Shown here one piece after another: positions 1 through 6,328 of a DNA stretch of 34,019 bases. Numbering within the stretch: the stretch's first letter is position 1; each line of letters begins with the position of its first letter. The DNA comes from a virus, in IMG/VR virus record IMGVR_UViG_3300012919_000020, positions 1-34,019 of that record; one strand, 5' to 3'. Position numbers and translations under genes: made by a program. The notes beneath the pieces are model-generated. The model was not told the origin of the DNA. It ran no database searches and saw nothing but the letters and a program-made list of their open reading frames with translations.

Positions 1-972
1 AAAGAGTATGACGCAAACGTATGGGTGATAGGTAATTACGTACTAAAAGCAGTATTAAATTATGACCCATTAGGAGAAAAACCATATGCTAAAACATCGT
101 TTATTAAATCCCCTGGGGCGTTTTGGGGTAAAGGTATACCAGAAATTATTGAAGATGTCCAAAATGTTTGTAACGCAGCTACAAGAGCGCTTGTTAATAA
201 CATGGGCATATCTAGTGGGCCTCAAGTCGAAGTTAACCTCGAAAGGATCCCGCCGAACGAAGACATCACGCAGCTCCACCCGTGGAAAATCTGGCAAGTA
301 ACAAACGATCCTCTCGGTTCTAATTCCCCTGCCGTCAGGTTTACGCAGCCTGAAGATAACGCTAATACTCTAGCGGCTATCTATGATAAGTTTGCTAAAC
401 TGGCAGATGACCATAGTGGCATTCCTTCCTATGTCACTGGAGACTTGAATGTTCAGGGTGCAGGTCGAACTGCCTCTGGACTTTCAATGTTAATGGGATC
501 AGCAGGTAAAGGTATCCGTCAAGTTGTTATGCATATTGACAATGATATTATTAAACCAGTTATCCACAGAATCTTTTTATATAACATGCGTTATAACGAA
601 GATGAAAGTATAAAAGGTGATCTAGCTATTGTGCCTAAAGGTGCAGTTAACCTAGCTGTTAAAGAAACTGTTAATATCAGACGTATTGAGTTTCTTAACG
701 CTACAGGTAATGAAATTGATTCCCAGATTCTTGGTAAAGATGGTAGAGCTGCTATTCTTAGGGAAGTTGCTAAAGGACTTCAGATGCCAGTTGATGACAT
801 CATACCATCGAAAGAAAAAGAAGCATTTCAGGCTAGGCTATTAAAAGCACAGCAAGAAAAACAACAAGCACAGCAGCCACAGCAAGGACAAGTAGTTGAT
901 CCAGCTGGTAATCCAGCAGGTGGTATGGCTGCAAACACAGTTCAGAACAGGTCTACAGGTGCTAGCCAATGA
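1..972 (+). CDS. Portal protein, C-terminal part (5' end outside window)
   Basis: The reading frame is open from base 1 (K-E-Y-D-A-N-V-W...), so the gene starts upstream and 323 residues are visible. The stretch with GAFWGKGIPEIIEDVQ, followed by a helical NVCNAATRALVNNMG segment, is typical of podoviral portal (head-tail connector) proteins, which form the dodecameric ring for DNA packaging and ejection. The extreme C-terminus is Gln-rich and low in complexity, as in many portal tails. A GTG at base 25 could be mistaken for a start, but in-frame coding continues before it. The position directly before scaffold and coat genes fits. The portal call is from family resemblance; the exact phage group is not determined. 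Confidence 0.88.
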   Translation, partial: KEYDANVWVIGNYVLKAVLNYDPLGEKPYAKTSFIKSPGAFWGKGIPEIIEDVQNVCNAATRALVNNMGISSGPQVEVNLERIPPNEDITQLHPWKIWQVTNDPLGSNSPAVRFTQPEDNANTLAAIYDKFAKLADDHSGIPSYVTGDLNVQGAGRTASGLSMLMGSAGKGIRQVVMHIDNDIIKPVIHRIFLYNMRYNEDESIKGDLAIVPKGAVNLAVKETVNIRRIEFLNATGNEIDSQILGKDGRAAILREVAKGLQMPVDDIIPSKEKEAFQARLLKAQQEKQQAQQPQQGQVVDPAGNPAGGMAANTVQNRSTGASQ

Positions 973-1184
973 TTAGACCTGATGCAAAAACATTACAAAG
1001 TATGGCAGCTGTAGCTAAACAGTTTCCAGAAGTTTTAGAATTTATTGACACTTGGAGGTTGCACGAATTAGAAACCTTACCTAGTGTTATAAATAACGTG
1101 ACACTTCAACAGGGGCGGTGTCAAGTTCTTGGTGAAATAACCAAGTTGATTAAGGATGCCCCTTCAACAGCGGCAAAGGTTTAG
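969..1184 (+). CDS. Small hypothetical protein between portal and scaffold
   Basis: This encodes 71 residues and overlaps the portal stop by ATGA, which indicates translational coupling. It looks mainly helical (LQSMAAVAKQFPEVLEFIDTWR and later IKDAPSTAAKV), with no signal peptide or membrane segment. I do not recognise a family. Its place between portal and scaffold suggests a head-assembly accessory, but that is inference from position only. Confidence 0.7.
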   Translation: MIRPDAKTLQSMAAVAKQFPEVLEFIDTWRLHELETLPSVINNVTLQQGRCQVLGEITKLIKDAPSTAAKV

Positions 1185-1225
1185 TATGACCAGCCGACTA
1201 ACACGCACACCGTAAGGAGCGAGAA

Positions 1226-2227
1226 ATGGCAATACCAAAGCAAGTTCAGAAACAGTCTGAGGCAGTACAAGAATTGTATAAAGAGTTAAAAGAAGAAGAA
1301 GTGAATGAGAATCAGGAGGCCCCTCAACAAGAGGCGGAAGCCCCTGAGACCGTTCCCGCTGCCGACAGTGTAGAAGAAGTTGCAGTCGAGTCCTCTGGAG
1401 AGCACTCAGGGGGCAACCAAGAGAAAGATGCTAACTGGCAACAGAAGTATAAGACTCTTCAAGGAATGTATAACGCAGAAGTTCCGCAACTAAAACAACA
1501 AGTTCAGGAACAAAGTGCCAAGATAAGCCAGTTTGAGAAGTTGATTGCAAGTATTAACGAACAGAAGCAACAGCCTCAAGCTCCGCAACAACCCGTTAGT
1601 TTGCTATCGGAAAAAGAAGTTGATGAGTATGGTGAGTCTATAGACATTATGCGTAAAGTTACCAAAGAAGAGACGGGTAATCTACTTGGAGAGGTAGCCT
1701 CTCTAAAACAACAGATTGCTCAAATGGCACAGAATACTGTACCGCAAGTACAACAACTAGCTAATCAAGTTGGAAGTACTCAGGAACAGCTTTTCTGGTC
1801 AAAGCTATCTTCTATTGTTCCTAATTGGCAAGAGATTAACGAGAATGCAGATTTTCAAACATGGTTGCTAGAAACTGACCCGTTATCGGGGCAGCCAAGG
1901 CAAGCACATTTGGAAGACGCTCAGCAACGTTATGATGTCGAGAGAATAGCAAACATCTTTTCTACTTGGTCTGGCTTAAATGGTGCAGGATCTGCTCAAC
2001 AGGTAAAGTCCACAAATCAAGCCGAGCTACAGCAACAGGTTGCTCCTAAAAAGAGCAGAAGCGCTGGAGCAGCACCTTCTAGTAATAAAGCGCCATCGTA
2101 TACTGCAGCTGACATAGCTGCGTTTTATGATGACATACGAAAAGGTAAGTTCAAAGGTCGGGATGATGAGAGGGCTAAAATTGAACGTGACATCTTTGCT
2201 GCTCAGGCAGAGGGTCGCATAACTTAA
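1226..2227 (+). CDS. Capsid scaffolding protein
   Basis: This encodes 333 residues. The start is preceded by AAGGAG at a good distance. The N-terminal 60 residues are strongly acidic (runs of Glu), residues about 70-115 form a likely coiled coil (KTLQGMYNAEVPQLKQQVQE), the middle is Gln-rich, and the C-terminus is a charged helix containing FYDDIRKGKFKGRDDE and ending EGRIT. That architecture and the location directly before the coat gene are typical of podoviral scaffolds, which template procapsid assembly and bind coat through a basic C-terminal helix. No protease motif is visible, so it may be released intact rather than cleaved. Confidence 0.82.
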   Translation: MAIPKQVQKQSEAVQELYKELKEEEVNENQEAPQQEAEAPETVPAADSVEEVAVESSGEHSGGNQEKDANWQQKYKTLQGMYNAEVPQLKQQVQEQSAKISQFEKLIASINEQKQQPQAPQQPVSLLSEKEVDEYGESIDIMRKVTKEETGNLLGEVASLKQQIAQMAQNTVPQVQQLANQVGSTQEQLFWSKLSSIVPNWQEINENADFQTWLLETDPLSGQPRQAHLEDAQQRYDVERIANIFSTWSGLNGAGSAQQVKSTNQAELQQQVAPKKSRSAGAAPSSNKAPSYTAADIAAFYDDIRKGKFKGRDDERAKIERDIFAAQAEGRIT

Positions 2228-2247
2228 ATTTGTGTTAGGAGGCCAAA

Positions 2248-3153
2248 ATGGCATACGCAACATCCCCTGGGCATCCGCAGTATACTGGGAATTTTATTCC
2301 TGAGATATGGTCGGGTAAGCTCATTGAGAATTTCTACGATGCAACAGTGCTCGCAGCAATCTCTAACACCAACTACGAAGGTGAGATTCGTAGCATGGGT
2401 GATACGGTCAATATCCGTACTACCCCTGAAATCAACATCCAGACCTATGTTAAGGGTCAGACTCTTAACGTAGAGCAGCCTGACAAGCCAAAGCTACAGC
2501 TGCTTATTGACAAAGGTGAATACTTTGCATGTATCGAAGACGATGTAGACGAAGTACAAGCTGATGTTAATATGATGGATCAGTGGTCGAAAGATGCTTC
2601 AGAAAGAATGAAAATCAAGATTGATCAAAGAGTCTTGACTGATATTCTCCCTGATGTATCTGCACTAAACAAAGGTGCAACAGCTGGACGAATTTCTGGC
2701 GACATTGACCTTGGTGCAGCAGGTAACCCAGAAGCAATTACATCTACTAATGTTATTAGTAAGATCATTGATATGGGTACTGTGCTTGACGAAGCTAACT
2801 GTCCTGAAGGAGATCGCTTCCTAGTGATTCCTGCTAAGATGGCTGGTATGATCAAGCAATCTGATCTGAAGGATGCGTCTATCACTGGAGACGGTAATAC
2901 ACCTCTCCGTAACGGACGTTTGGGCATGATTGACAGGTTTACTGTTTATGTAAGCCACAATCTTTACAAGAACGGTTCTGAGTTCAGCGTTATCGGTGGA
3001 CACAATATGGGCTTCACATTTGCATCTCAGATGACAAATATGGAAACCATCCGTTCTGAAACAACTTTTGGTAACATCATTCGTGGTCTTCAAGTTTACG
3101 GCTATAAAGTCGTTAAGCCTGAAGCTCTTGCCACGATGGTTGTTACTCTTTAA
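2248..3153 (+). CDS. Major capsid protein (HK97-fold type)
   Basis: This encodes 301 residues with a strong AGGAGG at 2237-2242 just before the ATG, as expected for a very highly expressed gene. The N-terminal part FIPEIWSGKLIENFYDATVLA and the following GDTVNIRTTPEINIQTY stretch are characteristic of podoviral coat proteins in the HK97-like fold, as is the block around DKGEYFACIEDDVDEVQADV (E-loop and spine helix region). The C-terminal part (IIRGLQVYGYKVVKPEALATMVV) is the usual P-domain ending. It follows the scaffold gene, the conventional order. No large insertion domain is evident at this length. The functional class is confident; the exact subfamily is not. Confidence 0.92.
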   Translation: MAYATSPGHPQYTGNFIPEIWSGKLIENFYDATVLAAISNTNYEGEIRSMGDTVNIRTTPEINIQTYVKGQTLNVEQPDKPKLQLLIDKGEYFACIEDDVDEVQADVNMMDQWSKDASERMKIKIDQRVLTDILPDVSALNKGATAGRISGDIDLGAAGNPEAITSTNVISKIIDMGTVLDEANCPEGDRFLVIPAKMAGMIKQSDLKDASITGDGNTPLRNGRLGMIDRFTVYVSHNLYKNGSEFSVIGGHNMGFTFASQMTNMETIRSETTFGNIIRGLQVYGYKVVKPEALATMVVTL

Positions 3154-3165
3154 TAGGAGGATCAG

Positions 3166-3642
3166 ATGGCTGCTTATACAGACTCACACGGCTTTGACAA
3201 AGGTTCTGCTGGACATCCAGCTAAGGGCTTGACCAGAGTCGGGTACATGGAAGTCGATTTGGACTTTGCTAAGATTACTGCCGCTAGGGCTGCAGCAGGC
3301 GCTACAGCTCTTGCCGCTGGTGATTCTATCGAAGTGCTTTCGATCCCAGCTAACACACTAGTGTTGGCAGTTGGTGCAACTACTATTACTGCTGAAGGTG
3401 CAGCGTCAACATTTGACATCGGTTTGACTGGTGGCGATGTAGACGGTTTTGTTGATGGAGGCGATGCTAATGCAGCGGGTACTACTCAATCAAACGGTGC
3501 GCTTTTAATTGCAAACAATAATGGTCACTATTTCGCAACTGCAGATACCATTGATATGCTTATCGGTGTTTCTGGAGCTGTGACTGATGCGGCTAGAATT
3601 AAAGTTTGGGCAGTGGTTGTTGATTGTTCAACAGTCGCCTAA
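3166..3642 (+). CDS. Ala/Gly-rich capsid-associated protein, possible decoration protein
   Basis: This encodes 158 residues with an AGGAGG just upstream, so it is likely expressed at a high level like the coat gene 12 bases before it. The sequence is rich in Ala, Gly, Asp and Thr and alternates short beta-like stretches (DSIEVLSIPANTLVLAVGAT, RIKVWAVVVDCSTVA) with small-residue loops. This is what is seen in phage decoration or head-fibre-like proteins encoded next to coat genes. There is no signal peptide or membrane segment. The beta-rich composition and location support a virion role; decoration is inference. Confidence 0.6.
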   Translation: MAAYTDSHGFDKGSAGHPAKGLTRVGYMEVDLDFAKITAARAAAGATALAAGDSIEVLSIPANTLVLAVGATTITAEGAASTFDIGLTGGDVDGFVDGGDANAAGTTQSNGALLIANNNGHYFATADTIDMLIGVSGAVTDAARIKVWAVVVDCSTVA

Positions 3643-3648
3643 AGGATT

Positions 3649-3686
3649 AGGGGGGCGGGTTAGGATTCGCACTGCGATGCCCCCCT
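3649..3686 (+). terminator. GC-rich hairpin after the head genes, possible terminator or RNA structure
   Basis: A perfect 8-bp stem pairs AGGGGGGC (3649-3656) with GCCCCCCT (3679-3686). The 22-base loop contains an inner TCGC/GCGA stem. It sits in the largest intergenic gap in the window (3643-3704), after the highly expressed coat pair. No U-tract follows, so this is not a textbook intrinsic terminator. It could attenuate transcription to lower expression of downstream genes, or protect the 3' end of the coat mRNA. Confidence 0.5.
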
Positions 3687-3704
3687 ACTCTAAAAGGACG
3701 TAGT

Positions 3705-3950
3705 ATGGCCAAAATTAATAAAGCAAAAATGGCATGTAACAAACCGAAACGTCAGGTATCTGGCGGTAAGAAGTTTGTTGTTAAAGCGTGTCAGGGTGGT
3801 AAAGAAAAGATCATCCGATTTGGCGATGCTAAAATGAAGATTAAAAAGAACCAGCCAGGTCGCAGAAAGAACTTTCGTGCTAGACATGGTTGTGACAGCA
3901 GGCCACCGTCTAAGATGACAGCTAGATATTGGTCGTGCAAGAAATGGTAA
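3705..3950 (+). CDS. Short basic Cys-containing phage protein
   Basis: This encodes 81 residues and is strongly basic. Key parts are KFVVKACQGGKEKIIRFGD, then KIKKNQPGRRKNFRARHGCD, and the end ARYWSCKKW. The VKACQGGKEKIIRFGDAKM...RARHGCD pattern is one I recognise as recurring in structural modules of marine and other podoviruses, but it has no established function. Cys11, Cys29, Cys63 and Cys78 with His61 could bind a metal, but this is only a possibility. It starts the cluster of small basic genes after the hairpin; AAGGA lies upstream of the ATG. Confidence 0.75.
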   Translation: MAKINKAKMACNKPKRQVSGGKKFVVKACQGGKEKIIRFGDAKMKIKKNQPGRRKNFRARHGCDSRPPSKMTARYWSCKKW

Positions 3951-3953
3951 GTT

Positions 3954-4109
3954 ATGGGTAAGAAAGACGCATGTTATCATAAGGTGAAGAGCCGTTACAA
4001 AGTTTGGCCTTCAGCATATGCATCAGGAGCCTTGGCTAAATGTAGGAAAGTAGGCGCTTCTAATTGGGGCAACTCTAAAGTTAGAAAGACTACCAGAAAG
4101 AAAAAATGA
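3954..4109 (+). CDS. Very short basic phage protein (51 residues)
   Basis: The frame runs from ATG at 3954 to TGA at 4107-4109. The translation begins MGKKDACYHKVKSRYKVW, followed by PSAYASGALAKCRKVGA and NWGNSK, and ends in a Lys/Arg-rich tail. The KDACYHKVKSRYKVWPSAYASG signature recurs as a small standalone protein in many phages and in some large DNA viruses, which makes this a real gene despite its size. Its function is unknown; the basic charge suggests nucleic-acid or capsid-interior binding. It lies 3 bases after the preceding gene and 1 base before the next, suggesting coupled translation. Confidence 0.8.
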   Translation: MGKKDACYHKVKSRYKVWPSAYASGALAKCRKVGASNWGNSKVRKTTRKKK

Positions 4110-4110
4110 T

Positions 4111-4386
4111 ATGGCGGTCAGAAAAACAAAGAAGGGAGCAGACTTAAAACGATGGTTCAAGGAGAAATGGGTTGACGTTCGTACGGGGAAGCCGTGTGGC
4201 CGTAGCGGTAAAGAAAAACGGGGTACTCCATATTGTCGCCCCTCTAGACGAGTTAGCTCTAAAACGCCTAAAACAGCCAGTGAACTTAGTGTATCCGAAA
4301 AGAAAAGTAGGATCGCACAGAAAAAACGACTTGGACAACCAGCAGGAAAGCCAAGGCGAGTTAAATCAGTAAGGAGAAAAAAATGA
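4111..4386 (+). CDS. Short basic Cys-containing phage protein
   Basis: This encodes 91 residues. The core LKRWFKEKWVDVRTGKPCGR, then GKEKRGTPYCRPSRRV, is a recurring small viral module often found next to genes like the two just upstream. The C-terminus is very Lys/Arg-rich (RVKSVRRKK). No catalytic motif is visible. Together with its neighbours it forms a trio of tiny, highly basic proteins in the head-tail region; DNA condensation or a packaged role is inferred from charge and place only. It begins one base after the preceding stop and overlaps the next gene by ATGA. Confidence 0.75.
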   Translation: MAVRKTKKGADLKRWFKEKWVDVRTGKPCGRSGKEKRGTPYCRPSRRVSSKTPKTASELSVSEKKSRIAQKKRLGQPAGKPRRVKSVRRKK

Positions 4387-4700
4387 GTGGAAGATGGTTA
4401 AAAAATATACAGGATGGTGAGATTTATGGATGGAATGAAATCCTAGCCGCTAATCCTTTAACTAAAGAAGTTACTGAGGAAGAAGCATTTCCAGAAAAGT
4501 TTATGACTAAAAAACAAAAAGGGCGTAAAGCTAAGGTAAACATGGAAACAGAAGTTGTGGACGACACACCTAAAGTTTCTGAAGAGCTTGAAGAAGAAGC
4601 TACAAAAGGTTTAACCAGAGCTAGAAACGATAAAGGACATTATATAGCTGATGACCCTAATACGCCTGAAAATGAGGCTTGGGTAGATGATTCTAAATGA
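4383..4700 (+). CDS. Acidic hypothetical protein
   Basis: This encodes 105 residues. The N-terminus MSGRWLKNIQDGEIYGWNEILAAN is ordered-looking, followed by a Lys-rich patch (MTKKQKGRKAK) and a long acidic tail (SEELEEEATKG...ENEAWVDDSK). The YGWNEILAANP pattern is seen in small head-completion-region proteins of other phages, but I cannot assign a function. It overlaps the previous gene by ATGA and the next gene by 14 bases, so it is embedded in a coupled operon. Confidence 0.68.
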   Translation: MSGRWLKNIQDGEIYGWNEILAANPLTKEVTEEEAFPEKFMTKKQKGRKAKVNMETEVVDDTPKVSEELEEEATKGLTRARNDKGHYIADDPNTPENEAWVDDSK

Positions 4701-5334
4701 TGTTATAGCAGAAGTCCGAGATCTAATACAGGACACAGATTCTAACGGGTATCGTTATAGCGATGCTGTGTTGTTGAAGTTTGCAAATCAGGTGCTGAGA
4801 AGAACAGCTATATTTAGACCTGATTTGTTTTCTTTGCAGGCAGATCTTACATGTACTGCTGATACAGTGGTACAGTCAGCTCCTGCTGATTCTATTAGAT
4901 TGATGGAAGTTTACTATAACACTAGTGGTAACGGTATTATAGAGACCACAAGAGAAGTGTTAGATCAAGCATATCCTACATGGATGACAGATAATCCTGG
5001 GCCTACAATTAACTGGATTAGAAATATACGTAACCCAAATAAATTTTTTATCTATCCTAAAGCTCCCGCAGCTCATCAGATAGTAATTGAGTATGCACAA
5101 ACACCTCCTATTTATACAGGTGCTCAGGCAGTAGCGTTGCTACCCGATGCGTATTTTCCTGCTATTGTAGATGGAACAGTGTTTTTAGCGGAGTCTATAG
5201 ATAATGAGCATGTTAACTCAAATAGAGCTGCACTTTTCCAGCAGTCCTTCTCGCAAGCACTTGGTATCTCATCTCAGACTAGACAGATCACCGATACAGA
5301 GGGTGGTGGAATACCTGAAGAGGAGGTTGTCTAA
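4687..5334 (+). CDS. Head-tail adaptor protein
   Basis: This encodes 215 residues. The start IAEVRDLIQDTDSNGYRYSD, followed by VLLKFANQVLRRTAIFRPDLF, is the hallmark of a phage adaptor family that binds beneath the portal. The middle has alternating beta segments (NPNKFFIYPKAPAAHQIVIEYAQ) and the C-terminal part is helical (FLAESIDNEHVNSNRAALFQQ). This matches the T7 gp11-type or podoviral adaptor architecture of a helical bundle plus a beta domain. It follows the head genes and precedes a second adaptor-like gene. Its stop and the next start share a TAATG. Confidence 0.78.
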   Translation: MILNDVIAEVRDLIQDTDSNGYRYSDAVLLKFANQVLRRTAIFRPDLFSLQADLTCTADTVVQSAPADSIRLMEVYYNTSGNGIIETTREVLDQAYPTWMTDNPGPTINWIRNIRNPNKFFIYPKAPAAHQIVIEYAQTPPIYTGAQAVALLPDAYFPAIVDGTVFLAESIDNEHVNSNRAALFQQSFSQALGISSQTRQITDTEGGGIPEEEVV

Positions 5335-5987
5335 TGCCAAGGAGATTCGACAGTTTAGTATCCAGACTTTCACCAAGTGTCCCAGGTTGTCCTCAGCCTG
5401 TTATAGAACAGTATGTTCGAGATGCTGCTATAGAAGCATGTGAAAAAACTCTGGCTTACAGACATATACAGACTAAGATACCATTAACAACAGGGGTGTA
5501 TGATTATCCCTATGACCCCCCGACTAACACTGAGGTTCATGCATTTTTGAGTGCTTCTATTGATGGCACTCACATGACACCATTACCGTTAGAAGAGTTT
5601 CAAGATAGATTTCCTAAGTGGCCTGACTTTGTAGCAGCTGATTACGGGATTCCAAGATACATCTCACAACTTGATGCTGATACATTTATTGTAACGCCAA
5701 CGCCTGATAACGCTAAAGTATACGAGTTACGTATGGTTATTGCAGTTAAACCTTTGCGTACTGCATATGAAATGGACACTACAGCGTTTGATGAATTAGA
5801 AAATATTATAATGCACGGAGCACTTCAAAACTTATTGGTCTTACCTGAACGCACATGGTCAGACAGAGAGTTAGCTGCGTATCACGCTAAACAGTTTTTA
5901 TATAAAACAGCAGAGCGTAGAGCTAGGGCTAACCTTGGTGCGGCTAGAAACTCGCTACGTGTTAAACCAGTAGCTTTTGGATGTTGA
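5334..5987 (+). CDS. Second adaptor / head-completion-like structural protein
   Basis: This encodes 217 residues. Features are an N-terminal helix region (SPSVPGCPQPVIEQYVRDAA), then IQTKIPLTTGVYDYPYDPPT, a beta-rich centre ending in a YELRMVIAVKP strand, and helical NIIMHGALQNLLVLPERTWS followed by AAYHAKQFLYKTAERRARA. The layout (helices, beta domain, helical end with ERRARAN) parallels the previous gene and other podoviral tail-connector proteins. It could be the second ring of the connector or a tail-tube component. Identification rests on pattern and place; no enzyme motif is seen. Confidence 0.68.
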   Translation: MPRRFDSLVSRLSPSVPGCPQPVIEQYVRDAAIEACEKTLAYRHIQTKIPLTTGVYDYPYDPPTNTEVHAFLSASIDGTHMTPLPLEEFQDRFPKWPDFVAADYGIPRYISQLDADTFIVTPTPDNAKVYELRMVIAVKPLRTAYEMDTTAFDELENIIMHGALQNLLVLPERTWSDRELAAYHAKQFLYKTAERRARANLGAARNSLRVKPVAFGC

Positions 5988-5995
5988 GGTGATGT

Positions 5996-6328
5996 ATGGC
6001 TGATGTAATTAGATTAGTAAAAGGTAACTCAAAGCCTGATATTATACTTACCTTAACAGATGATTCTACAGGTGGTGCTATTGATCTTAGCGCTGGTACT
6101 ACTTCTGTTAGTGTAAAGTTTCGTAAACAAAACACAACTACTGTGCTATCTACAATTAACTGCTCAAAAGTTAGTGGTGGGGCTACAGGACAAGTACAGT
6201 TTGATTTTTCTAATGGTGTGCTTAACGTAGACCCTGGAATGTATGAAGGTGAAGTAACCATAAGTTTTAATGGTAGTCTTCAAACTGTTTACGATGTAAT
6301 TAAATTTAGAGTACGGGACGACTTCTAA
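5996..6328 (+). CDS. BppU-N-like beta-sandwich baseplate/fibre-attachment protein
   Basis: This encodes 110 residues. The sequence starts ADVIRLVKGNSKPDIILTLTD and continues with alternating strands (SVSVKFRKQ, GQVQFDFSNG, VDPGMYEGEVTISFNGSLQT) ending VIKFRVRDDF. This resembles the N-terminal domain of baseplate upper proteins, which attach adhesins to the virion. It sits directly before the adhesin genes and shares a TAATG overlap with the first. A role as a fibre-docking protein is a reasonable inference; the exact family needs a profile search. Confidence 0.62.
   Translation: MADVIRLVKGNSKPDIILTLTDDSTGGAIDLSAGTTSVSVKFRKQNTTTVLSTINCSKVSGGATGQVQFDFSNGVLNVDPGMYEGEVTISFNGSLQTVYDVIKFRVRDDF

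Noticed and set aside
25-27. GTG at base 25 as start of the first gene
   Set aside because: The same frame is open to base 1 with portal-like residues before it and no Shine-Dalgarno, so the gene is truncated by the window edge.
4172-4372. 66-codon + strand frame overlapping the third small basic gene
   Set aside because: No Shine-Dalgarno or familiar pattern, and the other frame has a recognised phage protein pattern. Unlike the nested gene at 27847 there is no independent support.
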